NCBI GenBank assembly: GCA_021613375.1
Contig: CM038705.1
Coordinates: 6,597,864-6,661,863, forward strand
Direction of reading: 5' to 3'
Origin: Megaleporinus macrocephalus
Lineage: Eukaryota > Chordata > Actinopteri > Characiformes > Anostomidae
Length of the DNA: 64,000 nt
Position numbers and translations under genes: made by a program
Part shown: piece after piece, positions 37,261 through 50,905 of the stretch
How the letters are laid out: each line of letters starts with the position of its first letter
Numbering within the stretch: position 1 is the stretch's first letter
The notes under the pieces: model-generated
Seen by the model: the letters and a program-made list of their open reading frames with translations, nothing else
Databases searched by the model: none
Told to the model about the DNA's origin: nothing

Positions 37261-38560
37261 TTGAGATGCACGAATACCACTTTCTTTCCCTTCTGATACT
37301 GATACCTGATCCTTACATATAGATATCTTTTATATAAACTAACGTATAATTCTATAGTTATACATTTACATTTCTTTTATATTTGAGTATTGAGTAAAAC
37401 TGTGATCTGTGTCTCAATTAAAACATGCTCAGCTTGACTTAATGGCATTTACTTGGTGGTTAAGTAAATCTATTGTCTTGATTTAGTATATATATTTAGT
37501 ATTTACTAAATTATATTATTTATATACTATCAGTAATAAGAAGGCAGCATGTTGTTTCACATACAAAGTGAAGGTTTGTCTCGTATATGCGTCTCGGTTA
37601 CTCATGTTTACTTCTCTGAGTGTCACGCTCTGCTGGAGTTTAGCAAACATCACTTGGTTGAACAACAGGTCGCGAGATCCCGCTGTTCAGTAATAGGCCG
37701 CGAGACCCCAGGTAGGGCTACAGGACACACTAGACTGGCTAGCTAAAGGCTAAAATAACTCTAAAGCCTATTATTCAGCTTAGATTCTGTCAGTTTCTTC
37801 CAACAATCTGGACTAAAATGAACTATAAGACTGCAAATATCTACATAGCAGCAAATGAGTGATTACTGATTGAAGCCTGGTCAGATTAGGGGCCTCTACC
37901 GTTTAGTCATGAGCATTTTTACTGCTGCTCGTCATCCCACCGTGTTGTGTTAAGTTGTGTTAAATTCTGTATACATGCATTAGCATGTGAGAAAATGCGC
38001 TGTCAATCAAAAGTATCCTGTGGTGGAAGTTTTATATATGATTTTTTTTGTTTTGTTGTTTTCAAAAAGGTCAAAAGACCATTGAGCATATATAACAATG
38101 CTCTGCAGGAGTCAGGAGACCATTTGCCACCATGAATCTGCAGGGGTCCCAGAGATCATGAGAGTACATACTGAGTACATGATCCAAACATGATTCCAAT
38201 AAAGTGGGTAACTGATTACACATATCAACGATCCCCATCACTGATACCCATACAGCATCAGCAACCAATACAGACACAGTATCAGTAGCAGCTCAACACT
38301 ATTACAAGCTAAGCAATACCTGTAGTGTTCTCTGTTGTGGAACCTCACTTGCTACATTCATTCCACTCTCGCTTCAAGGCAACAAACATGTTTCAGGAAT
38401 TTTCTCATAACATAAAAATGATTTATATGATGCTAAATATTGAAAAATGAACTCAAATCCATCCGCTGGATGAAAAACGACAGGATGTCAGAATTATAAA
38501 TGCCCACCAGGACAGAGTGTTATCAGATACCAGAGCTGGGGGGGGTTTATTCAAACTCTT
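37261..38560. mobile_element. Possible old hAT-type non-autonomous element
   Basis: At 37264 the phrase GAGATGCACGAATACCACTT followed by GATACTGATACCTGATCC resembles the left ends of fish hAT elements, which often start near a GGGATGCACCGATACC sequence. Further on, CAACGATCCCCATCACTGAT near 38226 could be the opposite side. I could not find a matching right tip or target duplication, so the extent is uncertain. No transposase frame. Confidence 0.25.
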
Positions 38561-39270
38561 TCATCATTATTAAGTACGTATCACGTCACTGTAAAGAAAA
38601 TTATTATTTTTTAACCTAATATATCATATTATTAATATATGATCTGCCTTTCCACACGACTTTATGAGTGCCATAGCACAAAACCTAAGCCTCCAGCATG
38701 TCTCAGCTGATCAGTCTATAAGGTCTGAATGTGCTGCAGACTGTTGGTTCAAAGCTGACGAGTTTGCTGTGAATTGCTTTCGCGCTTCTGCCTCCGTGTT
38801 CTTTCGTGAGGAATGAGGAAGTAGGCCGTGCTAATTCTCACACCCCAGGCGAGTGTACCTGCTCAGCTGATAAGCTTCAAAAGCGTGACTGCCGCAAGCC
38901 GAGAGGTGCGCCGTGAAACATCTCAGATCCGATCTGCCTCGCCCCGCCTCTCCGAGCAGACAGCAGCCTGGACCATGACTCAACCATTCAAACCAGCCGA
39001 GATGAGAAACAATCACCCACTGTTACTGGAGCCACAGCGAGAGTCATTCAGACGCCTCTATTCTTCCATCTCAATCATTCATAAGCACGTACAGGACTAC
39101 AACCTCACCGGTGTCACCAAGCCATAAAGAAACTGTGTAAATATTATAAATATGTCTTAATATAATGAACGTACTTAAATTAAATTAAGCTCCACATTCA
39201 TACCTGTTCTGAATGAAGCTATAATATCATTATGACAACTGTGAATTAATTTTGGATAACATCATTTGTT
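38561..39270. other. Non-repetitive region
   Basis: From about 38690 to 39125 the GC rises and no repeats are present. A 99-codon plus-strand frame (38828-39127) has no recognisable domain. It may be a conserved non-coding block, or nothing. Confidence 0.35.
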
Positions 39271-39273
39271 TTT

Positions 39274-39276
<3 letters not shown>

Positions 39277-39354
<78 letters not shown>
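39277..39354. repeat. (TA)n microsatellite
   Basis: About 78 bp of uninterrupted TA. Confidence 0.96.
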
Positions 39355-39357
<3 letters not shown>

Positions 39358-39479
39358 GAATCAAGTTATTTGCTGCACAAAAGTTAAAGTGCATTTAATT
39401 TACTATACTATTTTTTTTTAATAAGTTACTATGAAGTTGCTATACGATACAATAATAAAAAAATATTATTCGAATAAAT

Positions 39480-40480
39480 TGATATTGAGAATAAGGCTAT
39501 AGTAAAACTAATATTTAGAATGAAGCTATAGTAAAACTAATATTTAGAATGAAGTTATAGTAAAACTAATATTTAGAATGAGGTTATAGTAAAACTAATA
39601 TTTAGAATGAAGCTATAGTAAAATAGATATATAGAATGAAGCTATAGTAAAACTAATATTTAGAATGAAGCTATAGTAAAACTAATATTTCGAATGAAGC
39701 TATAGTAAAATAGATATTTAGAATGAAGTTATAGTAAATTGATATTTAGAATGAAGCTATAGTAAAATAAATAACTAGAATGAAGCTATAGTAAAATTAA
39801 TAACTAGAATGAAGCTAAAGTAAAACTGATATTTAGAAAGAAGTTAGAGTAAAATTGATATTCAGAATGAGGCTATAGTAAACCTAATATTCAGAATGAA
39901 GTTAGAGTAAAATTGATATTTAGAATAAAGCTATAGTAAAATTAATATTCAGAATAAAGTTAGAGTAAAATTTATATTCAGAATGAAGCTATAGTCAAAT
40001 TTATATTTAGAATGAAGTTATAGTAAAATCAATATTTGAAATGAATTTAGAGTCTAATTGATATTCATAGCGAAGTTATAGTAAAATTGATATTTAGAAT
40101 TAATTTAGAGTTTAATTGATATTCAGAATGACATTAGAGTAAAATTTATACTCAGAATGAAATACTCAGAATGAAGTTAATAAAATTTAAATTTTGGGTG
40201 AATTTTTGATTTTCAGAATGAAGTTAAAGTATAGTTGATAGTCAGGATGAAGTTAGAGTTTAACTGATATTCAGAATGAAGCTATAGTAAAATTTATACT
40301 CAGAATGAAGTTATAATTAAATTAAAATTGTGGGTGAATTTAGAGTATATTTGATTTTCAGAATTAAGTTTAGATATAATTTAGATATAATTCAAGTAAT
40401 AAAGTAATACAATTCATATTGAGCATAAATAATTGTTTCCAGAATGGATGTATAATAAAAGTAATATCCAGAAAGTTAAT
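39480..40480. repeat. 29-bp AT-rich tandem array
   Basis: About 30 units built from GAAGCTATAGTAAAACTAAT plus ATTTAGAAT (29 bp). The left units are very similar; those after 40000 are increasingly diverged and irregular, so expansion has been more recent on the left. Confidence 0.9.
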
Positions 40481-40980
40481 ATCCAGAATGACATTTAAAT
40501 AAATAAATAAAACAGCCCATGTTTTCAAGAGAGCTGATCTAAACAAACAAACAGAACTTTACATTTTAAGAATCTAAAAAAGGATAAGAGTCTTATAATG
40601 GATAATGATCTACACTGAAAGTGTTATTATTTAATAAAATAAGAAAGTACTGAATAAAAAGTGAGGTAGACTTTTAAACAGTAGTGTAAGTGGAGATGAA
40701 ACCTGTGGCACGTAAACAGACTTAACCCTGCAACGCTGGAATGAAAGCTACCGAAACCAAATGACTCTGCGGTGAGCGAAACCTGCCCTGCCTGTTTTAA
40801 ACAATGCCCTCCATACAGTCCTGCATTTCCTGCCCAGAGGTGGAGGCTCCCTCTGAAAAGGTCACACTTCCAGGTCACTGAGATGTAAACAAGCATTATC
40901 TATGGCCTTCCAGTAAAAACGGGTCAAATGGAGCGAAGACAATGGCAAGAAATGCCTCTCAGTAGGGGGTAACTCTGAAA
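40481..40980. other. Non-repetitive spacer
   Basis: AT-rich at first, then moderate GC from 40690 to 40910. An 89-codon minus-strand frame (40627-40896) has no recognised domain. Confidence 0.45.
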
Positions 40981-41660
40981 CCTCACAATGATCTGATTCA
41001 GTTTGATTATGATTCTTTAGGAAACAATTCAGTGCATAATGAAACTATTCCATCCCGACTGTCTATATAACAAATCAATGCATCAGAAAATAATTGTAAT
41101 TTCTTAGAAAAGGATTCAATTAATCACAAAACAATTTCATTCTGATCCATTTCAGATCCACAGATCATAGAACATTAAATAAGATGCAAATTCAATGATG
41201 ATTCAATGATTTAATGCATCATTTAACAAACTGATTCATTTCCAGTAGAAATAATTAAACATGCAATGAAACAATCAGATTATGATTCATTAGGAAATGA
41301 GTCAATGCATCATGACACGATGTGTAATGAAACAACAGTAACTGATACTGCGCATTATAAAACAGTTTGTTTATTATGTAGGAAAAGATCCAATGTAATT
41401 CAATTCATGAAAAAATTAACTACAATGCATTAGGATATGAACAATTCATAATGAACCAAATCACTTATTATTATTCTTTATTATTATTTATGAAATGATT
41501 CAATGTACTTAAATTCATGAAACAATCAAATTATGATGCTTCAGGAAACAACTGAGTGCAACAAGAAACTATTTAATTATTAATCTTTAGAAAAAGATTC
41601 AATGTGTTAGAAAACAATTTATTCACGAATATTTAGGAAAGTATTTCATGCATCATGAAA
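40981..41660. repeat. Degenerate repeat of 'GATTCWTTAGGAAA' motif
   Basis: Phrases such as TTATGATTCTTTAGGAAACA, GATTCATTAGGAAATGA and GATTCAATGCATCATGAAAC recur at irregular spacing. They recall the 70-bp form of the 53-bp array (ATTATGATTCTATAAGAAAC), so a distant relation is possible. Confidence 0.5.
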
Positions 41661-42021
41661 CAGTTCCATTATGATTCAGCGCATTATCAGGATATGTGAG
41701 AATAATAGAATTACTCTGAACACAAATTTAACTATGTATTTACAAACTACATACAAACAAAGACATATAAATATATATATAATATTAATATATTAACAAA
41801 AATAATATTAATACAGTAAGTAGTGGTTTTAGTTGAACATAATATATATATATATAGCTGGAAAGATCGATCGGTTATGTATCGGTATCGGCCGATTTTT
41901 TTTATTGAAATATGTGATCGGCTGATATTTCTCCAATTTAGCCGATCCTGAGAGACGATCGATAGCGTTAAACAAACAGGTCTAATTTGTATTTCTAGCT
42001 AGTGTTTCATTCAGGAAAAGG
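41661..42021. repeat. Direct duplication, left copy
   Basis: About 360 bp repeated at 42038-42457. It contains flanking AT-rich DNA plus the first ~165 bp of the hAT element that is complete at 42289-42971. Offset is about 377 bp at the left edge and grows through a longer TA run in the right copy. Confidence 0.85.
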
Positions 42022-42037
42022 TTCCATTATAAGAAAT

Positions 42038-42457
42038 CAGTTCCATTATGAGTCAGCGCATCGTCAGGATATGTGAGAATAATAGAATTACTCTGAATAC
42101 AAAATTTAACTATGTATATACAAAATACATACAAGCAAAGACATAAAAATATATAATATTAATATATTAACAAAAATAGTATTAATACAGTAAGTAGTAG
42201 TTTTAGTCTAACATAGTATTATATATATATTATATATATATAATATATATATAATTATATATATATATATATATAAATTCATTACAATTAGAGCTGGAGA
42301 GATCGATCGGTTATGTATCGGTATCGGCCGATTTTTTTATTGAAATATGTGATCGGCCGATATTTCTCCAATTTAGCCGATCCTGAGAGACGATCGATGG
42401 CGTTAAACAAACCAGTCTAATTTGTATTTCTAGCTAGCGGTTCATCCAGGAAGAGGA
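42038..42457. repeat. Direct duplication, right copy
   Basis: Matches 41661-42021 from CAGTTCCATTATGAGTCAGC to the TCATCCAGGAAGAGG phrase. The right copy has an expanded TA tract near 42220-42275. Confidence 0.85.
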
Positions 42458-42971
42458 GCCCTCTGTGAAACCCACTCCGGCCAGCTCCCTGCAATTCCTG
42501 TCTGAACCACTAGGTGGAAAAAGATACTGTTTCATTTTCATCAAACTGACTAAAGCAGTGGCGTCGCGAGAACAGGTTATGTGAGAACAGGGGAACCAAA
42601 ACAAAGACATTTAACACACTAATCTGATACGGCACTTCAGAGACACCACACAGCTGAACACAGTGAGTATCAGTAAACAGCAGAGCTACACACACAGCTA
42701 ACACAAAACTAATAACCCAGAACACCTACAGACCAGATCTGACCGGTACTAACAGAACAGCAGAAGAAACAGCCAGAGAGCTAAAGAACCACAGTCAGAG
42801 TGATTGAGTTTATAGTTCTAGATAAGCACGTTTCTACCATGTTTCATGACTTGCTTAGGCTAATAACTACATAAAGCCCCGCCCTCTATCGGTATCCGCT
42901 ATCGGCCCACTGCGCTGAAAGGTGATCACGGATCGGAATTGGCCTCAAAACCACTGATTGGTTCATCTCTA
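42289..42971. mobile_element. 683-bp hAT-type non-autonomous element
   Basis: Starts TAGAGCTGGAGAGATCGATC and ends GATTGGTTCATCTCTA, so the tips are imperfect inverted repeats. It is flanked by ATTACAAT at 42281-42288 and 42972-42979, a perfect 8-bp duplication. Subterminal CGGTATCGGCCGAT and CTATCGGCC motifs occur at both ends, as in fish hAT elements. The interior has only a 71-codon frame with no transposase domain. Confidence 0.88.
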
Positions 42972-42979
42972 ATTACAAT

Positions 42980-43689
42980 CCGTCTATGCAGTCGAGTCCT
43001 CATTACCAGGTGGATGTATTCATGCATGCTGGTCATTAGAGAACATCAGGCCAGATGTAGCAGGAGTGTGTGAGGACGTGGTGTGAGGCAGCACGTACGA
43101 GGCAGATGAGCGTTAGAGGATGGTGTTGTGATGCGGGACGGCGTGTGGGTGATGCATTTGGACTGGAAATAGGTTGTGTGTGTGTGTGTGTGTGTAGGAC
43201 TGGAACGTCAGGCCTGATGAAAAGTGGTGAGCTTAAACTCAGGATGTCACTGAGCGCCCCACTCTGTTTGGGCCTCTGGACACGCGCTGCAGGGGATTGT
43301 GGGAGGCTTGTGAGCGGCCCTGGCCATGACCCCAGTTAGGCAGGGTAAACACTGTCCACTTACAATCACAGGCACGCCTACTGTGATCTCTGTGTACGAT
43401 CTCAAATATTCATAATCCTGTTCGGTGTGAAATAACCGATCGCAGAGACTTACAGTGGTGGTACATGGAACCAGGGGTCACCATGACTTCAGCTCAAACA
43501 CAGGAATTTCATTTACTATCAAACCCAACAGTGAACTTACATGAGTTCATATATGGAATATTGGTGATGGTAAAGTACTATATAAGCATATATAGTCATA
43601 AATCTAAATATATATGCTTTAGTATTTCCATTTCTTGTTAACTATATGTTTTAGACCAAGATCCAAAGCATTGGCAGCGTATATATAAT
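42980..43689. other. Spacer with a (GT)n run
   Basis: Non-repetitive except for GT repeats at 43173-43194. An 89-codon plus frame crosses the GT run and is not credible as a gene. Confidence 0.5.
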
Positions 43690-44180
43690 ACACAGTGGAG
43701 CAAGGACAGCAGCTAGATGGACTGGGAGACTCAATATGGTTCTCGTAGGAGGTCACAGGTATCTGGAGGTATCATGCTGACTGTAGTGCATTCCACAGCT
43801 GCTGGAGGGAGCGTGGAGGAGGACCCATAGAGCCAACACCACCATCCAGATGGTCCCACAGAAGCTCAGTTGGGTTCTGGGGAATTAGTGGTCCAGGGTA
43901 GTATTTGGAAGTCTTGGCCAGCTCTTCCAACCAATGTGGGACATTTCTAGTCGTGGGACGTGTCTCATCATCTTGCAAGAAGATTCCATCCACTCCCAGA
44001 GAAGACAATCAGCATTTATGGTGTACGTGATCTGCAAGGATGGTCTTCCAAATGGATGAGTTGGTCCAGAGAATGCCATGGAACCATTCCTTAGATCAGA
44101 ACGTTGCCACCGTCCAATGTAGGACCATAATATTGTGACTTGACTGTGTATCTGTGAGGGTTGGACGTCTGGTTCCATTG
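43690..44180 (-). pseudogene. Decayed Tc1/mariner-type transposase, C-terminal part
   Basis: The minus frame ending at 43772 reads FLQDDETRPTTRNVPHWLEE and then NPTELLWDHLD and RSLQQLWNALQSA. This matches the order in Tc1/mariner transposases: the QD catalytic motif, a WP-like bend, the NPIE-type third acidic residue, then a W-rich helix. A TGA at 43772-43774 replaces the tryptophan expected next, and similarity continues past it (IPVTSYEN). Upstream, further transposase-like sequence lies in another frame, so frameshifts are present as well. It is long dead and the terminal repeats were not identified. Confidence 0.65.
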
Positions 44181-46290
<2,110 letters not shown>

Positions 46291-46359
46291 TTAGAGAGAG
46301 GAAGAGAAAGAAATTGAGCATCATCTCTGCCTGCTGGCTTTTCCAGCTGTTGTTCTCTA

Positions 46360-46360
<1 letters not shown>

Positions 46361-46405
<45 letters not shown>

Positions 46406-46600
46406 ATCTCATCTGCGTTCGCCCCACCACCTTTTTCCCTGCTTTACCCCTTTACTCCCTCTTCTTCTTCTCTCACACCCTCCCTTCCTCCCTCGTTCTT
46501 CCTCTTACTCACTCTCTTCTCATTCTCTCTCTTTCCTGTCTCCCTCCCCCTCTCCCCCTCTCTTCTCCTTCCTTCTCTCTTTCTCTCTCTCTCCCCCACA
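46361..46600. repeat. Polypyrimidine (CT)n tract
   Basis: A CT run at 46361-46400 followed by about 200 bp of T/C-rich sequence. It lies some 75 bp after the polypurine tract, so the strand bias flips here. Confidence 0.9.
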
Positions 46601-46695
46601 TTCTTGTCTGTGACTCAGTGAAACAGGTCAAGTGTTACAGAATTTCCCCTCCAGCTCAACCTGCCTAATATCTCTCTGCCCCCCCCCCAACAACA

Positions 46696-46696
<1 letters not shown>

Positions 46697-46781
<85 letters not shown>
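46697..46781. repeat. (CA)n microsatellite
   Basis: About 85 bp of uninterrupted CA. Confidence 0.97.
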
Positions 46782-46786
<5 letters not shown>

Positions 46787-46927
46787 CAGGACCAGCCCGC
46801 TGCAACATTACACCCCTAATCAGAGCTCGCTGTTTTCTCAGCCGTACAAACTCACAAAAATGAGAAAACTCGTCTGCCGTCGCTCCACCGTCTGAAACAG
46901 TCAGTGGTCAGACTGTACGCTGTTCTG

Positions 46928-47650
46928 AGTGAGTGTGTGTGTGTTTGTATATAGTGTATATAGTGTGTATAGTGTGTGTGTTTGTATATAGTGTGTATAG
47001 TGTGTGTGTTTGTATATAGTGTGTATAGTGTGTGTGTGTTTGTATATAGTGTGTGTGTTTGTATATAGTGTGTATAGTGTGCGTGTTTGTATATAGTGTG
47101 TATAGTGTGTGTGTTTGTACATAGTGTGTATAGTGTGTGTGTGTGTTTGTATATAGTGTGTATAGTGTGTATAGTGTGTGTGTTTGTATATACTGTGTAT
47201 AGTGTGTGTGTGTTTGTATATAGTGTGTATAGTGTGTATAGTGTGTGTGTTTGTATATACTGTGTATAGTGTGTGTGTGTGTTTGTATATAGTGTGTATA
47301 GTGTGTGTGTTTGTATATACTGTGTATAGTGTGTGTGTGTGTGTGTTTGTATATAGTGTGTATAGTGTGTATAGTGTGTGTGTTTGTATATACTGTGTAT
47401 AGTGTGTGTGTGTTTGTACATAGTGTGTATAGTGTGTGTGTGTGTTTGTATATAGTGTGTCTAGTGTGTGTGTTTGTATATAGTGTGTATAGTGTGTGTG
47501 TGTGTGTGTGTGTGTATAGTGTGTGTGTTTGTACATAGTGTGTATAGTGTGTGTGTGTGTGTGTGTTTGTATATAGTGTGTCTAGTGTGTGTGTTTGTAT
47601 ATAGTGTGTATAGTGTGTGTGTGTGTATATATAGTGTGTGTGTTTGTATA

Positions 47651-47687
<37 letters not shown>

Positions 47688-49155
47688 TATATAGTGTGTG
47701 TGTGTTTGTATAGAAAGTATACTGTGTGTGTTTGTATATAGTGTGTATAGTGTGTGTGTGTGTGTGTGTGTATATAGTGTGTGTGTTTGTATATAGTGTG
47801 TCTAGTGTGTGTGTTTGTACATAGTGTGTATAGTGTGTGTGTGTTTGTATATAGTGTGTCTAGTGTGTGTGTTTGTATATAGTGTGTATAGTGTGTGTGT
47901 GTGTGTGTGTGTGTATATAGTGTGTGTGTTTGTATATAGTGTGTGTGTGTGTGTTTGTATATAGTGTGTCTAGTGTGTGTGTATAGTGTGTATGTGTGTG
48001 TGTGTGTGTTTGTATATAGTGTGTATAGTGTGTGTGTTTGTATATAGGGTGTATAGTGTGTGTGTGTGTGTTTGTATATAGTGTGTATAGTGTGTGTGTG
48101 TTTGTATAGAAAGTATACTGTGTGTGTTTGTATATAGTGTGTATAGTGAGTGTGTTTGTATATAGTGTGTATAGTGTGTGTGTTTGTATATAGTTTGTAT
48201 AGTGTGTGTGTGTGTTTGTATATAGTGTGTATAGTGTGTGTGTTTGTATATAGTTTGTATAGTGTGTGTGTGTGTGTTTGTATATAGTGTGTATAGTGTG
48301 TGTGTTTGTATATAGTGTGTGCGTGTTTGTATATAGTGTGTATAGTGTGTGTTTGTATATAGTGTGTATAGTGTGTGTGTTTTTGTATATAGTGTGTATA
48401 GTGTGTGTTTTTGTATATAGTGTGTGTTTGTATATAGTGTGTATAGTGTGTGTGTTTGTGTATAGTGTGTGTGTGTTTGTATATAGTGTTTAGTATGCGC
48501 GTGTGTTTGTATATAGTGTGTGCGTGTTTGTATATAGTGTGTATAGTGTGTGTTTGTATATAGTGTGTATAGTATGTGTGTTTTTGTATATAGTGTGTAT
48601 AGTGTGTTTTTGTATATAGTGTGTGTTTGTATATAGTGTGTATAGTGTGTGTGTTTGTGTATAGTGTGTATAGTGTGTGTGTTTGTATATAGTGTTTAGT
48701 ATGTGCGTGTGTTTGCATATAGTGTGTGTGTTTGTATATAGTGTGTATAGTGTGTGTGTTTGTATATAGTGTGTGTTTTTGTATATAGTGTGTGTTTGTA
48801 TATAGTGTGTGTTTGTATATAGTGTGTGTGTGTTTGTATATAGTGTGTATATGTGTGTTTGTATATAGTGTGTGTGTTTGTATATAGTGTGTATACTGTG
48901 TGTGTGTGTGCTTGTATATAGTGTGTTTAGTGGGTGCGTGTTTGTATATAGCGTGTGTGTTTGTATATAGTGTGTATAGTGTGTGTGTTTGTATATAGTG
49001 TGTATAGTGTGTGTGTGTTTGTATATAGTGTGTATAGTGTGTGTGTTTGTATATAGTGTATATAGTGTGTATAGTGTGTGTGTTTGTATATAGTGTATAT
49101 AGTGTGTATAGTGTGTGTGTTTGTATATAGTGTATATAGTGTGTATAGTGTGTGC
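46928..49155. repeat. 2.2-kb GT-rich minisatellite
   Basis: Irregular units mixing GTGTGTGTTTGTATATAGTG with GTGTATAGTG. Blocks of 100-200 bp recur, for example around 47080-47400 and 48100-48700. All long frames, on both strands, are translations of the repeat (YTHYIQTHT type). Confidence 0.96.
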
Positions 49156-49334
49156 TTAATCACATTATTCTTTGTAGTCAATCAATAAAGTGCAATAGTT
49201 TTTAAAATAACTGTCATTTTCTTGTTGCTATTCTTGATTAAACACCTTTCGTGTGGTGCCAAGTCATAATAAATCTGATTATTCAGTGTGGTTATTCTCG
49301 ATTATTCTCTGTGTAGTCACTCTTAATGAGTCAC
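49156..49334. other. Spacer after the GT array
   Basis: AT-rich with loose GTGTGGTTA and AATCAC motifs that foreshadow the next block. No frame. Confidence 0.5.
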
Positions 49335-49904
49335 ATTTTGTGTGGTTAATAACATCATTTAAGAAGTCAATCACATTGTATGTGGTTAATCACATATTTT
49401 TGAGTAGTTAACCACAATTAATCACATTTCCAGTATAGTTAACCGCGATTAATCACACTATTAAATGCACCATTTTCTGTGGTAGATGGTATGGCTCAAT
49501 CACAATTAGTCACATAATTTTGTGTAGCTAATTGCTTCTACTCTCAGTATTCTGTATAGCTAATCTTGGTTAATCACACTGTTTTGCACAGTTAATCACG
49601 ATTAATCACATTATTTTGTGCGACTGTCCTCCGATTATTCCCATTTCTGTGTAGATATTTTGGATCATTCACCTAATTTTGTGTCGAATTTGTGTCATAG
49701 CTCTTAGTTTATACATTTTTTCTGCAGATATTCACAATTTTTCCCATTTTCTTGCTTAGTTAATCGCAATTAATCGCATTATTTTGGTGTAGCTCATCTC
49801 AAATAATACGAATACATTTTCTTTGAACGTAGGGCACTTTGTTACAGCTATGTGCGGACAAAACAAGCTTCATCATAATTCAATTACTTTTAATAGGAAC
49901 TGGA
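49335..49904. repeat. Block X1, with about one 169-bp unit
   Basis: Matches 50904-52830 at both ends: GTGTGGTTAATAACAT on the left and ACTTTTAATAGGAACTGG on the right. The inside holds roughly one 169-bp unit, against about nine in X2. Confidence 0.85.
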
Positions 49905-50768
<864 letters not shown>

Positions 50769-50905
50769 GATGAACTCCAGCTCTTCAGGTGCGCAAAGCA
50801 CATTAATCAGCTTATCCACAAACGAAGCTTCGTTAATTTCACCCACAGTTAATTCCTCTAACATTCATTTCTATTCCCGACAAATAACCAACATCCATTT
50901 GAGCA
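50769..50905. repeat. Block Y1
   Basis: About 137 bp repeated at 52832-52974 with a handful of substitutions (GATGAACTCCAGCTCTTCAG at its start). It runs directly into block X2. Confidence 0.85.

Noticed and set aside
42500..42525. CCACTAGGTGG as another CTCF site
   Set aside because: The sequence after it (AAAAAG) does not fit the rest of the core consensus.
46852..49181. Frames up to 378 codons with YTHYIQTHT repeats
   Set aside because: Direct translation of the GT-rich minisatellite, with similar frames on both strands.
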